DNA of 64,000 nucleotides from Snuella sedimenti (GTDB taxonomy: Bacteria > Bacteroidota > Bacteroidia > Flavobacteriales > Flavobacteriaceae): positions 62,001 to 126,000 of the forward strand of contig NZ_JAELVQ010000004.1 of NCBI RefSeq assembly GCF_016428595.1, written 5' to 3'. Each line of letters starts with the position of its first letter. Position 1 is the first letter of the stretch. The notes beneath the pieces are model-generated. The model was given only the letters and a program-made list of their open reading frames with translations. It searched no databases and was not told the DNA's origin. This document shows, in pieces, positions 52,781 to 61,962 of the stretch. The position numbers were made by a program, and so were the translations under genes.

Positions 52781-54265
52781 ATGAGAAATTCAATTTATAT
52801 ATTACTAATTGCACTGCTTTCTTTTAGTGCATGTGACAATGGTTTTGAGGAACTAAATGTTAATCCGACTAAGCCAGTACAAGTTAGTGTAGCGAATAAA
52901 CTAACAGCTACACAAAAATTCATGTCAAGTGAACGTTATGATAATTGGAGGGCAAATCTAATTTATCAATCTACCATGATGCAGCATATATCTACGACTG
53001 CAGGTTATTGGAGTGGTGATAAATATACTTGGAATAAAGGGTATGCATCTTCTTTAATCGATAGATATTATGAAAATGCAGTAAAAAGCATTGAAGATGT
53101 TATGTTTCAATTGAATGCAGAAGAAGCTCCAGATGAGATGAAAGCTATCGCCAGAATAATGAGAGTATATATTTATTCTAGATTGACAGATTTATATGGA
53201 GATGTTCCTTATTCTGAGGCAGGGCAAGCCTTTATTAGTGGTATTTTGAAACCTAAATATGATGCACAAAGTGTAATATATCCAGATTTATTAAAAGAAT
53301 TAGAAGAATCTGCTGCGGCATTGGGTTCCGGCACATCTGGTTTTGGTGCTGCTGATGTAATTTATCAAGGAGATCAAGCAAAATGGAAGCGTTTAGCAAA
53401 CTCATTAATGTTAAGGTTAGGATTTAGGTTAATAAAGGTGGATCCAAGTAGTTCTCAAGCTTGGGTTACTAAAGCTATAAATGGAGGTGTAATGCAGTCT
53501 AATGATGATGTGTTCTTTTTTCCTCATGATGATACTAATAACAGAAATGGAAATAGTGAGGCATTTGATGCTGATGGAAATCAACGTTTGAGTAAAACAT
53601 TTGTCGATTGGATGCAAGCAACAGGAGATCCAAGGTTGCCTGTGCTTGCTAGAAGAAATAGTGATGAGAGTACTAATCCTGTCGATTTAAAAGGTTTGCC
53701 AAATGGTTTGGATTCTAATACATTAGAAGGGGCGACAGGTGAAACAAGTACGGATGCATTTGCAGAACCAAACATTACAAATATAGGGCAAATGAATGCG
53801 CCGATGTTTTTTCAAACTTATGCTGAGGTTGAATTTATGTTAGCTGAAGCTAATGTTAGATGGGGTATTGGTACAGATGCGGAAGCACATTATAATGCAG
53901 GAGTAACAGCTGCAATGAAAGTTTTATCTATGTATGGTGATGGGGCGGTTATTAGTGATTTTGATATTGCCGATTATTTAGCGAATAATCCGTACGATTC
54001 TGGAAATGCCATAGAACAAATTAATAATCAATATTGGGCAGCTACATTTTTAAATGAGTATGAGACCTTTGCAAATTGGAGAAGAACGGGCTTTCCTGTT
54101 TTAACACCTGTAAATTATCCTGGTAACGTTACAAACGGAACAATCCCAAGACGCTTAACTTACCCAGAAAGTGATCAAAGTAATAACCCTGAAAATTATG
54201 CAGCTGCTGTTGCAGCGCAAGGTCCAGACGAACTTACTACTAGAGTATGGTGGGATAAACAGTAA
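52781..54265 (+). CDS. SusD-like_2 surface glycan-binding lipoprotein 2
   Basis: A lipoprotein of about 494 residues (LSFSAC). The start at 52781 gives MRNSIYILLIALLSFSAC; an upstream in-frame ATG at 52757 overlaps SusC 2 and adds eight unlikely residues. SusD-like_2 features are ELNVNPTKPVQV, RIMRVYIYSRLTDLYGDVPY, WKRLANSLMLRLGFRL and FQTYAEVEFMLAEANVRWG. It is the partner of SusC 2, with a strong terminator 23 bp after the stop. Confidence 0.94.
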   Translation: MRNSIYILLIALLSFSACDNGFEELNVNPTKPVQVSVANKLTATQKFMSSERYDNWRANLIYQSTMMQHISTTAGYWSGDKYTWNKGYASSLIDRYYENAVKSIEDVMFQLNAEEAPDEMKAIARIMRVYIYSRLTDLYGDVPYSEAGQAFISGILKPKYDAQSVIYPDLLKELEESAAALGSGTSGFGAADVIYQGDQAKWKRLANSLMLRLGFRLIKVDPSSSQAWVTKAINGGVMQSNDDVFFFPHDDTNNRNGNSEAFDADGNQRLSKTFVDWMQATGDPRLPVLARRNSDESTNPVDLKGLPNGLDSNTLEGATGETSTDAFAEPNITNIGQMNAPMFFQTYAEVEFMLAEANVRWGIGTDAEAHYNAGVTAAMKVLSMYGDGAVISDFDIADYLANNPYDSGNAIEQINNQYWAATFLNEYETFANWRRTGFPVLTPVNYPGNVTNGTIPRRLTYPESDQSNNPENYAAAVAAQGPDELTTRVWWDKQ

Positions 54266-54287
54266 GTTGTATGCAAGAAATAATGTT

Positions 54288-54323
54288 AAAAAAGGGAGTG
54301 GTTTTTGTACCCTCCCTTTTTTT
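54288..54323 (+). terminator. Strong hairpin terminator after the second Sus operon
   Basis: AAAAAAGGGAG and CTCCCTTTTTTT enclose a short loop, ending with seven T. It separates SusC 2/SusD 2 from the large FG-GAP gene, which must have its own promoter in 54324-54423. Confidence 0.8.
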
Positions 54324-54423
54324 ATCCATTTAGTGTTTCGTTTTTATTAAGAGTTATTTTATTTTAGTTGATAGCGTAATTTTTTGGAAAATAAAATATC
54401 CAGTATTTAAATTAAAAGAAATA

Positions 54424-57400
54424 ATGAGCAGGTTTTTAATGTTTTTATTAAAGTCCTTAATAGTGATTTATTCTGTGGGGGTCTGTGCTCAAAACAGTAA
54501 ATTATTTACAAAGGTTTCTGCATCAAAGAGTGGCTTAAGCTTTAATAATACCATAAAGGATGACAAAGAGAAAAATATTTTAATTTATTCTAATTTTTAT
54601 GGAGGAGCAGGTGTTGGTGTTGGAGATTTCAATAATGATGGTTTAGAAGATATTTTTTTTGCAGGCAACATCGTTGAAGATAAACTTTATTTAAATGAAG
54701 GAAGATTAACATTTAAAGATATCTCAAAAAAAGCTGGATTAATTAATGATGGAGGCTGGTCAACTGGTGTAACTATAGCAGATGTAAATAATGATGGGTT
54801 TGATGATATCTATGTAAGTAGGGAACTATTCGACCATAAGCCAGAACTTAGGAGGAATTTGCTATATATAAATAATGGAGATTTAACTTTTACAGAGTTA
54901 GCAGAAAAGTATGGGGTTGCTAACAGGGGGAGGACTAGACATGCTACGTTTTTAGATTATAATAAAGATGGTTTTTTAGATCTTTTTCTATTGACACAAC
55001 CACCAAATCCAGGAAGTTATTCAGAATTTTTTGGATCTACACTTTTAAAGCCCGAATTTCATTTGGTCTTATATAAAAACGATGGAAAAGGTAAGTTTAT
55101 TGAAGTAACACAAGAAGCGGGAGTAAATATGACCGGATTTCCCAATGCTGTCTCTGCAAGTGACTTTAATAATGATGGTTGGACAGATCTTTATGTAGCA
55201 AACGATTTTTATGCTCCAGATTTTTTATTTATAAATAACCAGGACGGATCATTTACCAATATAGGAAATCAAGCGTTAAACCACATGTCATATTACAGCA
55301 TGGGAGTAGATGTCTCTGATATCAATAATGATGGGTTTTTAGACGTGTTTGTTGTAGATATGGTAGCAGAGGATAACTTTAGGCTAAAGGCTAATATGAG
55401 TGGCATGAATCCAAATGCGTTTTGGAAAGTGGTCAAAGATGGGGGGCATTACCAATATATGTTTAATAATTTTCATTTGAATAATGGAAATAACACCTTT
55501 AGTGATATAGCTCAAATAACGGGTATGGCGGCTACAGATTGGAGTTGGGCTAATTTAATTGCCGATTTTGATAATGATGGTCATAAGGACGTCTATATTA
55601 CCAATGGTTTGTTAAGGGACATAAGAAATACCGATGCCGATAAAAAAGTTGGTAAACATATCATAGAAGTAGCCAACAAATGGGTGAAGGAAAACCCCCA
55701 AGGGGGAGACATCAGTATTTGGGATATTCTCGATTTAGATGAAACCTTATCACTTTTACCTTCACAACCTATTAAAAATTATGCTTATAGAAATCTAAGC
55801 AATTTGAATTTTTCAGAGACAAGTGAAAGTTGGGGGCTTGATGATGAATCCTTTTCTAATGGTGCAGCTTATGCCGACTTTGATAATGATGGAGATTTGG
55901 ATATTGTTGTCAATAATATTAACAAAACAGCTTTTTTGTACAGAAATAATTTAACCAATAAAAACTTTTTAAGAATAAACTTAAAATCAAAAAATAATAG
56001 ACCTGTCCTTGGCTCCAGAGTTGAAATTCGTGTTAATGGAGAAAAGCAATTTTTTGAAACAACTAATGTAAGGGGCATATATTCTACAAGTGAAGATATA
56101 GTACATTTTGGATTGGGGCAGACATTAGAAGTTGATTCTCTTAAGGTTATTTGGCCCAATAGAAAAGTAACAATATTAGAAGGAGTAAAAGCCAATCAAG
56201 AACTCACGCTTTACCTAGAAGATGCTAGTGAAGAACTACACAATAAAAGTAATGAACATCAAATGTTCAATGATATAACTTCAACGGCAGCTCTAAAGCA
56301 TAAGCACATCGAAAATATATTTAATGATTATGATTTTCAGGTGTTATTGCCTCATAAACTATCCCAGTTTGGACCTGCATTAGCTGTGGCTGATGTCAAT
56401 AATGATGGTTTTGACGATGTATTTATTGGTGGTGCAGCCAATAAGGAAGCAACGTTATACACATACAAGGATAATGCCTTTGTTAAATCGAACGAATTAT
56501 TATGGCAGAATGAAAAAGAATATGAAGATATAGATGCGTCGTTTATAGACATTAACAGTGATGGGTTTTTGGATCTCTATGTTGTGAGTGGTGGTAATGA
56601 ATTTGAAGCAAATAATAAAACTTATGCAGACAGGTTATATTTAAATAATGGAAAAGGAATATTTACAAAAACGACAATAAAAGATCTGCCAAGTATAAGT
56701 GGGAGTGTTGTTAAAGCTAACGATTTTGATAAGGATGGCGACCTCGATGTTTTTGTAGGAGGAAGGCTGTCGCCTCGTGACTATCCAAGACCTACTTCAT
56801 CCTTTATTTTAAAAAATGACGAGGGAGAACTTATTAATGAAACGAATACTATAGCCAAAGAATTGAATGATATTGGTATGGTGACAGATGCGGTTTGGAG
56901 TGATTATGATCAAGATGGCTGGACCGATTTAATTGTTGTTGGCGAATGGATGCCCATAACCTTGTTTAAAAACAACAAAGGGATATTAAAGAAACAGTCA
57001 ATAGAAGATTTGGAGGCGACGAAGGGTTGGTGGTTTAGTATCGAACAAGGCGATTTTGATAACGATGGGGATTTGGACTTTATTGCAGGTAATTTGGGGC
57101 TTAATTACAAATACAAAACAGCAACAGATAATCCTTTCGATGTATATTATCATGACTTCGATAATAATGGTAATTTAGATATCGTTTTGGGGTATTATCA
57201 AGAAAATAAACACTACCCTTTAAGAGGTTTTTCTTGTTCATCCCAACAGGTGCCTAGCTTAAAAAAAACCTTTAAAAAATATGATGTTTTTGCCTCATTG
57301 GAATTAAAGGATGTATATGGAGAAGATAAGCTTCGGGAGGCTTTGCATTATAAGACAGATACATTTGCTTCTGTGTTTATTGAAAACAAAGGAAAAGGTA

Positions 57401-57735
57401 ATTTTAATGTGACTAGTCTACCAAATATGGCACAATTGTCAAATATTAACGATTTCGTAATAGACGATTTTAATAAAGATGGAAATTTAGATGTATTGTG
57501 TGTTGGTAATTTATTTGTTTCAGAAATAGAGACGACACGTAATGATGCAGGTCATGGTTTGGTGCTCTTAGGAGACGGTAAGAATAATTTTAAATCCTTA
57601 CATTTTTTAGAGAGCGGTATATTTTGTAATAAAGATGCAAAAAAGGCAAAATTATTATCCTATAAAAATCAAAAATTACTCCTTGTAGCAAACAATAATG
57701 ATATACTACAAGTATTCAAGGTTATTAAAAATTAG
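54424..57735 (+). CDS. Giant exported FG-GAP/VCBS and ASPIC-UnbV repeat protein
   Basis: A 1103-residue secreted protein (signal SVGVCAQ). FG-GAP/VCBS propeller repeats fill about residues 50-500, with many calcium-binding loops of the type DFNNDG, DVNNDGFDDIYV, DYNKDGFLDLFL and DFDNDGDLDIVV. An ASPIC/UnbV domain (about 525-600: GSRVEIRVNGEKQFFETTN, VDSLKVIWPNRKVTIL) follows. A second set of FG-GAP repeats runs to the C-terminus. These CRTAC1-like proteins are common next to SusC/D pairs in marine flavobacteria and may bind or process glycans at the surface; activity is unknown. It is convergent with the oxidoreductase gene. Confidence 0.88.
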   Translation: MSRFLMFLLKSLIVIYSVGVCAQNSKLFTKVSASKSGLSFNNTIKDDKEKNILIYSNFYGGAGVGVGDFNNDGLEDIFFAGNIVEDKLYLNEGRLTFKDISKKAGLINDGGWSTGVTIADVNNDGFDDIYVSRELFDHKPELRRNLLYINNGDLTFTELAEKYGVANRGRTRHATFLDYNKDGFLDLFLLTQPPNPGSYSEFFGSTLLKPEFHLVLYKNDGKGKFIEVTQEAGVNMTGFPNAVSASDFNNDGWTDLYVANDFYAPDFLFINNQDGSFTNIGNQALNHMSYYSMGVDVSDINNDGFLDVFVVDMVAEDNFRLKANMSGMNPNAFWKVVKDGGHYQYMFNNFHLNNGNNTFSDIAQITGMAATDWSWANLIADFDNDGHKDVYITNGLLRDIRNTDADKKVGKHIIEVANKWVKENPQGGDISIWDILDLDETLSLLPSQPIKNYAYRNLSNLNFSETSESWGLDDESFSNGAAYADFDNDGDLDIVVNNINKTAFLYRNNLTNKNFLRINLKSKNNRPVLGSRVEIRVNGEKQFFETTNVRGIYSTSEDIVHFGLGQTLEVDSLKVIWPNRKVTILEGVKANQELTLYLEDASEELHNKSNEHQMFNDITSTAALKHKHIENIFNDYDFQVLLPHKLSQFGPALAVADVNNDGFDDVFIGGAANKEATLYTYKDNAFVKSNELLWQNEKEYEDIDASFIDINSDGFLDLYVVSGGNEFEANNKTYADRLYLNNGKGIFTKTTIKDLPSISGSVVKANDFDKDGDLDVFVGGRLSPRDYPRPTSSFILKNDEGELINETNTIAKELNDIGMVTDAVWSDYDQDGWTDLIVVGEWMPITLFKNNKGILKKQSIEDLEATKGWWFSIEQGDFDNDGDLDFIAGNLGLNYKYKTATDNPFDVYYHDFDNNGNLDIVLGYYQENKHYPLRGFSCSSQQVPSLKKTFKKYDVFASLELKDVYGEDKLREALHYKTDTFASVFIENKGKGNFNVTSLPNMAQLSNINDFVIDDFNKDGNLDVLCVGNLFVSEIETTRNDAGHGLVLLGDGKNNFKSLHFLESGIFCNKDAKKAKLLSYKNQKLLLVANNNDILQVFKVIKN

Positions 57736-57819
57736 TTTAAATGCTATATTCTTAAACTGGTCTAAAAAGTGATTTATTTTGTCACCCAGAGCCTTTCAGC
57801 TGTGGCTCAATACAGGCTA

Positions 57820-57877
57820 AAGTGAAGAATCTTAAAATATAAATCACTAGTGATTTATATTTTAAGATTCTTCACTT
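57820..57877. repeat. 58-bp perfect palindrome between convergent genes
   Basis: Two 29-bp arms pair without mismatch around the centre CTAG, with arm ends AAGTGAAGAATC and GATTCTTCACTT. It lies between two converging genes and can act as a terminator in both directions. Flanking GTCACCCAGAGC (57781) and CATTCAGAATGAAC suggest it is the core of a dispersed repeat. Confidence 0.85.
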
Positions 57878-57918
57878 CATTCAGAATGAACTTTTCAGAC
57901 TTTTTATAAAAATGGCAT

Positions 57919-59262
57919 TTACAACTTAGGCTCCCACCCGGGCTCATAAGTACGGGACCATAATTTCATGGCATCGCGATCGAATATGCGACCACTTGTT
58001 TCATCAATATCAAATGATTTTCCTATTCGGGAAGCAATATTGGCATAATGCGTCATCGCCTGACTGATGGCACCTTGCAGTATAGGTGAGTTTAGGGTTT
58101 CCTTACCGCGAATGGTTTCAAAAAAGTTAACGGCATGTCGTGTTGTTAAATTACCGCCACCACCAAGAGCAATACCGCTTTCTTTACTTGCGGATTGGCT
58201 GTCTTTAACCAGTTTTCCTTTCAGATCATATAAGCTGTAACCACTGCGGTCTACAAATACAGAACCATTAGAACCATGAATAATGGTACCACGTCCTTTT
58301 CCATATTTGTTGTAGTTGTTTCTACTCTGGCAATCCCATTGTATAACGCGATTGTTGGCGAATCTAAAAGTTGCTTCCATGGTATCGTACATCTCCCAGC
58401 CATCATCTTTATAATGGTATTTCCCTGATAATACATCTACATGTTCTGGGTATTCTACATCTAAGGCCCAACGCGCAATATCAAGCTCATGGGTGGCATT
58501 ATTTCCCATTTCGGCTGTTCCGTAATCCCAACCGTACCAATGCCAGTTATAGTCCCATGTATTGTCCGTATACGCTCTTCGTGGTGCAGGTCCCTGGAAC
58601 AGATCCCAATCCAGCCCATCTAGAGGTGCTGTTTGCGTTTGTTTAGGAACTTCACCTCGGCTATTAACGTAAAAGGCTATGGCTTTATAAACATCACCAA
58701 TTATTCCGTTGTGGATGTCCTTTATAATTTCCGTAGTTTCTAGGGAAGAACGTTGCTGGTTGCCCATTTGGACCACCTTGTTGTATTTTTCTTGGGCGGC
58801 TACGACCAATTCGTTTTCGCGTCCGTTATGGCTACATGGCTTTTCTAAATACACATGTTTCCCCGCCTGCATGGCCATAATCGCTCCGGGGGTGTGCCAA
58901 TGGTCGGGAGTTGCCATGAAAACGGCATCCACCTCTTTGTCTTCTAGTACTTTACGAATATCATTTTCCAAAATGGGCGCCTTCTTAATATGCTTTGCTA
59001 CATAGGTGGCGGCCTTTTCTCTTTGGCTTTTCATAACATCGCACAAATAGAGTAGGCGAACGTTGCTTTTTCTGTGAGCGATGGGTTCTATGTAAGCGCC
59101 ATAACGCCTTCCTAAGCCTTGAATAGCTATATTAATACGATCGTTGGCACCTATTATGTTAGAATAGCTTTTTGCAGACATGGCATTAATGCCGTTACTA
59201 AAAGCAAGCCCCATGGCTCCTGCTGTTGTTTTTTTTATAAAATCTCTTCTATCTGTACTCAT
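57919..59262 (-). CDS. Tat-exported Gfo/Idh/MocA family oxidoreductase
   Basis: A 447-residue protein with a Tat signal (DRRDFIKKTTAGAMG) and an N-terminal Rossmann domain (INIAIQGLGRRYGAY). The family motif EKPCSHN (Lys in the active site) and a C-terminal GFO_IDH_MocA_C-type domain with GNNATHELDIARW follow. Such exported, bound-cofactor enzymes oxidise or reduce sugars, often at C3. It is 6 bp downstream of the double-DUF1080 gene, a domain now linked to 3-keto-sugar hydrolysis or elimination, so the pair may attack glycosides by oxidation (inference). GH109, a sister group, is less likely. Confidence 0.9.
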   Translation of the reverse strand: MSTDRRDFIKKTTAGAMGLAFSNGINAMSAKSYSNIIGANDRINIAIQGLGRRYGAYIEPIAHRKSNVRLLYLCDVMKSQREKAATYVAKHIKKAPILENDIRKVLEDKEVDAVFMATPDHWHTPGAIMAMQAGKHVYLEKPCSHNGRENELVVAAQEKYNKVVQMGNQQRSSLETTEIIKDIHNGIIGDVYKAIAFYVNSRGEVPKQTQTAPLDGLDWDLFQGPAPRRAYTDNTWDYNWHWYGWDYGTAEMGNNATHELDIARWALDVEYPEHVDVLSGKYHYKDDGWEMYDTMEATFRFANNRVIQWDCQSRNNYNKYGKGRGTIIHGSNGSVFVDRSGYSLYDLKGKLVKDSQSASKESGIALGGGGNLTTRHAVNFFETIRGKETLNSPILQGAISQAMTHYANIASRIGKSFDIDETSGRIFDRDAMKLWSRTYEPGWEPKL

Positions 59263-59268
59263 AACTCA

Positions 59269-60669
59269 TTACTTTTTGTCGTTGTTAATTGGGCGTATTT
59301 TTATATTTCTAAAGAATACAAGATCACCGTGGTCTTGAAGTAAAATTTGGCCTTTTTCTGCCTCTCCAAAATTTGGCCATTTGGCATATTTACTTTCTTT
59401 TACTAGCTTGCGATAGGCTTCACTTTTACGTTCGTACTCTAACACCTTTACACCATTTAACCAATGTTCTACATGGTTGTTTTTAGAGATAATACGAGCA
59501 GTATTCCATGCGCCTATTGGGTTTACAGGCTTAGTAGGATCTGCTTGTATTAAATCGTAAAGAGAGGCAACTGTTCTACTGCCCTCGTGATTTCCAAGTT
59601 TTGCATCTGGGTGCTTGGCATCGTCGAGTATTTGGAATTCTAACCCGATCGAAGATCCAGGGCCTTTATTAAGTTCGGTATCTACATAATATTTAATACC
59701 ACTATTGGCACCTTCGGTTAATTTAAAATCTACTTTCAATTCAAAGTCACCAAAAAGTTCGTTCGTAACGATGTCGCCGCCTGCATTCGATTCGGCACCA
59801 CCCGATGCAAGAACAGCTAGTACGCCATTTTCAATTTTCCAACCCTTTTCAGGAAACGTATCTAGTCTGGCGCCACGCCATCCATTGGTGGTTTTTCCGT
59901 CCCATAGCAGTTTCCAGCCATTTTTTTCTTCATCAGCAGTTAAATTGTTTTTAGTGGTAATAGGTGGAGCCGTTGATGGTGTACTATACTTTTCTACTTG
60001 ATCTGTTATTATTTTTACGTTTTTCCACATGACTTGTGTGCCATTTTTTTCTTCGTTATTTCCAATGCCGTGTACCTGCAAACCAATAAAACCACTCGCA
60101 GTTTTATCATCTATTAAATAAGAAGCAGGTGTGCCATTAATCCATGTTTTAATGGTGTCTCCAATAGCTTCAATTCTATATTTATTCCAATCATTTTGTT
60201 TAAATGCCTTTTGTGCAGTAGGGTTATTCGATAGAGGATATAACCAGCCTCTTCGCGCTTCATCATAAATGCCGCAGCTCCAAGCTCTTTCCGAAGGGTC
60301 AATTTCTATTTGATACCCATGAACTCTTCCATTATTATAGGAAGGGAGGCTATTACTGCGTATTTGAATACCTGAGTTAAGTTTTGGGTCTACTTTGTAT
60401 TCGAGTTCTAGGATAAAATCGCCGTACATCTCGTTAGAGCATAAAAAGGTATTAGGGGTATTAAGTGTAGAGGTTCCTATAATTGTATTGTCCTTTACTT
60501 CATAAGTTGCTTTTCCTCCTTTAATGTGCCACCCATCTAATGTTTTGCCATCAAATAAGTAAACCCACGGTTCTGATTCTTTTTTAGTATTGTTACAGTT
60601 GGTAAACAATAACAATGCAATAAATGAAAAGAATGCTGTCATTTTTAGTTGTTTCATGTTAGATATCAT
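59269..60669 (-). CDS. Lipoprotein with two DUF1080 (3-keto-disaccharide hydrolase-type) domains
   Basis: A 466-residue lipoprotein (LLLFTNC). Two concanavalin-like DUF1080 domains lie in tandem. The first (about 30-220) has [28 protein letters not shown] and [10 protein letters not shown]. The second (about 245-462) has [28 protein letters not shown] and [19 protein letters not shown]. The double arrangement is less common than the single one. ATGs at 60669 and 60657 are both possible. It heads a two-gene unit with the Gfo/Idh/MocA gene, behind an operator at 60740-60753. Confidence 0.88.
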   Translation of the reverse strand: MISNMKQLKMTAFFSFIALLLFTNCNNTKKESEPWVYLFDGKTLDGWHIKGGKATYEVKDNTIIGTSTLNTPNTFLCSNEMYGDFILELEYKVDPKLNSGIQIRSNSLPSYNNGRVHGYQIEIDPSERAWSCGIYDEARRGWLYPLSNNPTAQKAFKQNDWNKYRIEAIGDTIKTWINGTPASYLIDDKTASGFIGLQVHGIGNNEEKNGTQVMWKNVKIITDQVEKYSTPSTAPPITTKNNLTADEEKNGWKLLWDGKTTNGWRGARLDTFPEKGWKIENGVLAVLASGGAESNAGGDIVTNELFGDFELKVDFKLTEGANSGIKYYVDTELNKGPGSSIGLEFQILDDAKHPDAKLGNHEGSRTVASLYDLIQADPTKPVNPIGAWNTARIISKNNHVEHWLNGVKVLEYERKSEAYRKLVKESKYAKWPNFGEAEKGQILLQDHGDLVFFRNIKIRPINNDKK

Positions 60670-60739
60670 TTTAGTATTGTGCTTTAAGTGTATGACTTAT
60701 GGTTTTAAGTTTATATGAATTATGATTAAGTTAAAAAAA

Positions 60740-60753
60740 CGTGTTCGCACACG
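60740..60753 (-). promoter_or_regulatory. LacI-type operator at the DUF1080/oxidoreductase promoter
   Basis: On the minus strand CGTGTGCGAACACG directly follows CATATTTT, a near -7 box. The identical operator, in the same relation to its promoter, precedes the SDR gene at 61920-61933. The site would cover the transcription start, so repression by the adjacent LacI protein is expected. Confidence 0.7.
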
Positions 60754-60787
60754 AAAATATGAAATAATTGATAATTAACCCCATTCT

Positions 60788-61828
60788 TTAGCTAAAATTT
60801 ACATTTTCCTTGGTTAGTATTTCTATGGGCGAATAAATTTTTTGTTCTGGCGTTTTCTTTTCAATTAAGTAGTTGGTCATTAAGGTAATGGATTTGTGTC
60901 CTTGGATAAAAGGTTGCTGCGATATCAAAAATGAAACCTTATCTTCGTTTAGGCATTTAATATTTTGTTCTGTATTATCAAAGCCTATTAGTGCTAGTTC
61001 TTTTGACGTAATATTATTTAGGCAATTGGCGAAAACCGAAATTCGACTACTAGGGACATAAACACCATTTATGGAGGGGTTCTCTTCTAGAATGAGCTTG
61101 AGGTCCTTTTTGAGTTGCTCGGTGTTGTTTAGGTCGATAATGTTTGCGATACTGCTTTTTATGGGTAACCTATTGTTTAGGAAATAGTCATTGAAACCGT
61201 GAATACGTTCGGAAATTGCTTGGTGATTATCTACGTTTAACCGTGTGTGAATAATTAAAATAGAATAATCGTCTTTTAAACATAAGTGCATTAGTTTTCC
61301 CGCTAAAAGTCCAGCTTTAAAAGCATCCTGACCTATAAAGGAAATGTTGTTAAAGCCTTCAAGTTCTACGTTAATAAACACATAAGGAATGTTATTGTCG
61401 TCTAGTGTTTTGGTTATTTGATGCGTTTCTTTAATAAATATTGGAGCAATAACAACACCGTCTGGATTGGATTGCATTAAAGTTTCGAAAGTATTTAAAT
61501 AGGAAGAGGCATCAAATTGGTCGAAGCTAAAGTTGTTTACAGTAATGCCAAATTTTTCAACCTCCTCTTGAGCACTTTGAGTGCCCATTAAAGGCGCTTT
61601 CCAAAACGTATTGTCGGCATTAGATTGAGGGATTAAAGTAGTTATTTTAAGTTTTTTGTTAAGAGCAAGTGAGCTTGCAATTTTATTGGTTTTAAAGTTG
61701 TGTTTTTTTATAATAGCTTTGACTTTTTTAGCCGTTTTTTTAGACACGCCTTCCCTATTGTGGAGGACTCTGTCTACTGTTCCAACAGATACATTGGCTT
61801 CTTTTGCTATGTCACTTATTGTTACCAT
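60788..61828 (-). CDS. LacI family transcriptional regulator
   Basis: A 346-residue regulator. The N-terminal helix-turn-helix reads VTISDIAKEANVSVGTVDRV, with a hinge-like helix near KTNKIASSLALN. A periplasmic-binding-protein-like sensor domain follows (DGVVIAPIFIKE, NISFIGQDAFKAGLLAGKLM, ALIGFDNTEQN). It lies between two transcription units that carry identical operators. The effector is probably a sugar or uronate intermediate of the uxu-like pathway (inference). Confidence 0.93.
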   Translation of the reverse strand: MVTISDIAKEANVSVGTVDRVLHNREGVSKKTAKKVKAIIKKHNFKTNKIASSLALNKKLKITTLIPQSNADNTFWKAPLMGTQSAQEEVEKFGITVNNFSFDQFDASSYLNTFETLMQSNPDGVVIAPIFIKETHQITKTLDDNNIPYVFINVELEGFNNISFIGQDAFKAGLLAGKLMHLCLKDDYSILIIHTRLNVDNHQAISERIHGFNDYFLNNRLPIKSSIANIIDLNNTEQLKKDLKLILEENPSINGVYVPSSRISVFANCLNNITSKELALIGFDNTEQNIKCLNEDKVSFLISQQPFIQGHKSITLMTNYLIEKKTPEQKIYSPIEILTKENVNFS

Positions 61829-61911
61829 CTGTTTTTCTTTAAGATACGCTCTATATGGTCTCCAAAGGTATACAAAACTATTGTTTGTACTAATAAAATC
61901 ATTTTTTATGT

Positions 61912-61919
61912 TATATTTG
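61912..61919 (+). promoter_or_regulatory. -7 promoter box of the SDR-uxuA operon
   Basis: TATATTTG, followed by C, is a full match to TAnnTTTGY. It directly abuts the operator at 61920. A TTTG at 61884-61887 may be the -33 element, with slightly long spacing. Confidence 0.6.
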
Positions 61920-61933
61920 CGTGTGCGAACACG
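61920..61933 (+). promoter_or_regulatory. LacI-type operator at the SDR-uxuA promoter
   Basis: CGTGTGCGAACACG, an imperfect CG-centred dyad, starts at the base after the -7 box, so it covers the expected transcription start. It is the same sequence as the minus-strand site at 60740-60753 and lies between the LacI gene and the SDR gene. Confidence 0.72.
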
Positions 61934-61962
61934 AAAATAAAATACAAATAAACAAAAAAATA

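Noticed and set aside
57919-59262. GH109 alpha-N-acetylgalactosaminidase call
   Set aside because: The Tat signal and Rossmann fold are shared, but the family-wide EKPCSHN motif and DUF1080 partner fit general Gfo/Idh/MocA enzymes; GH109-specific features were not recognised.
60740-60753. Same regulator for the SusC operators and the uxu operators
   Set aside because: The dyads differ clearly (CGTGTGCGAACACG versus TGATCAAACGTTTGATC), so the in-window LacI is not a supported controller of the SusC genes.
61921-61962. GTG start for the SDR gene
   Set aside because: It lies inside the operator and at the expected transcription start; the ATG at 61963 gives the normal SDR N-terminus.
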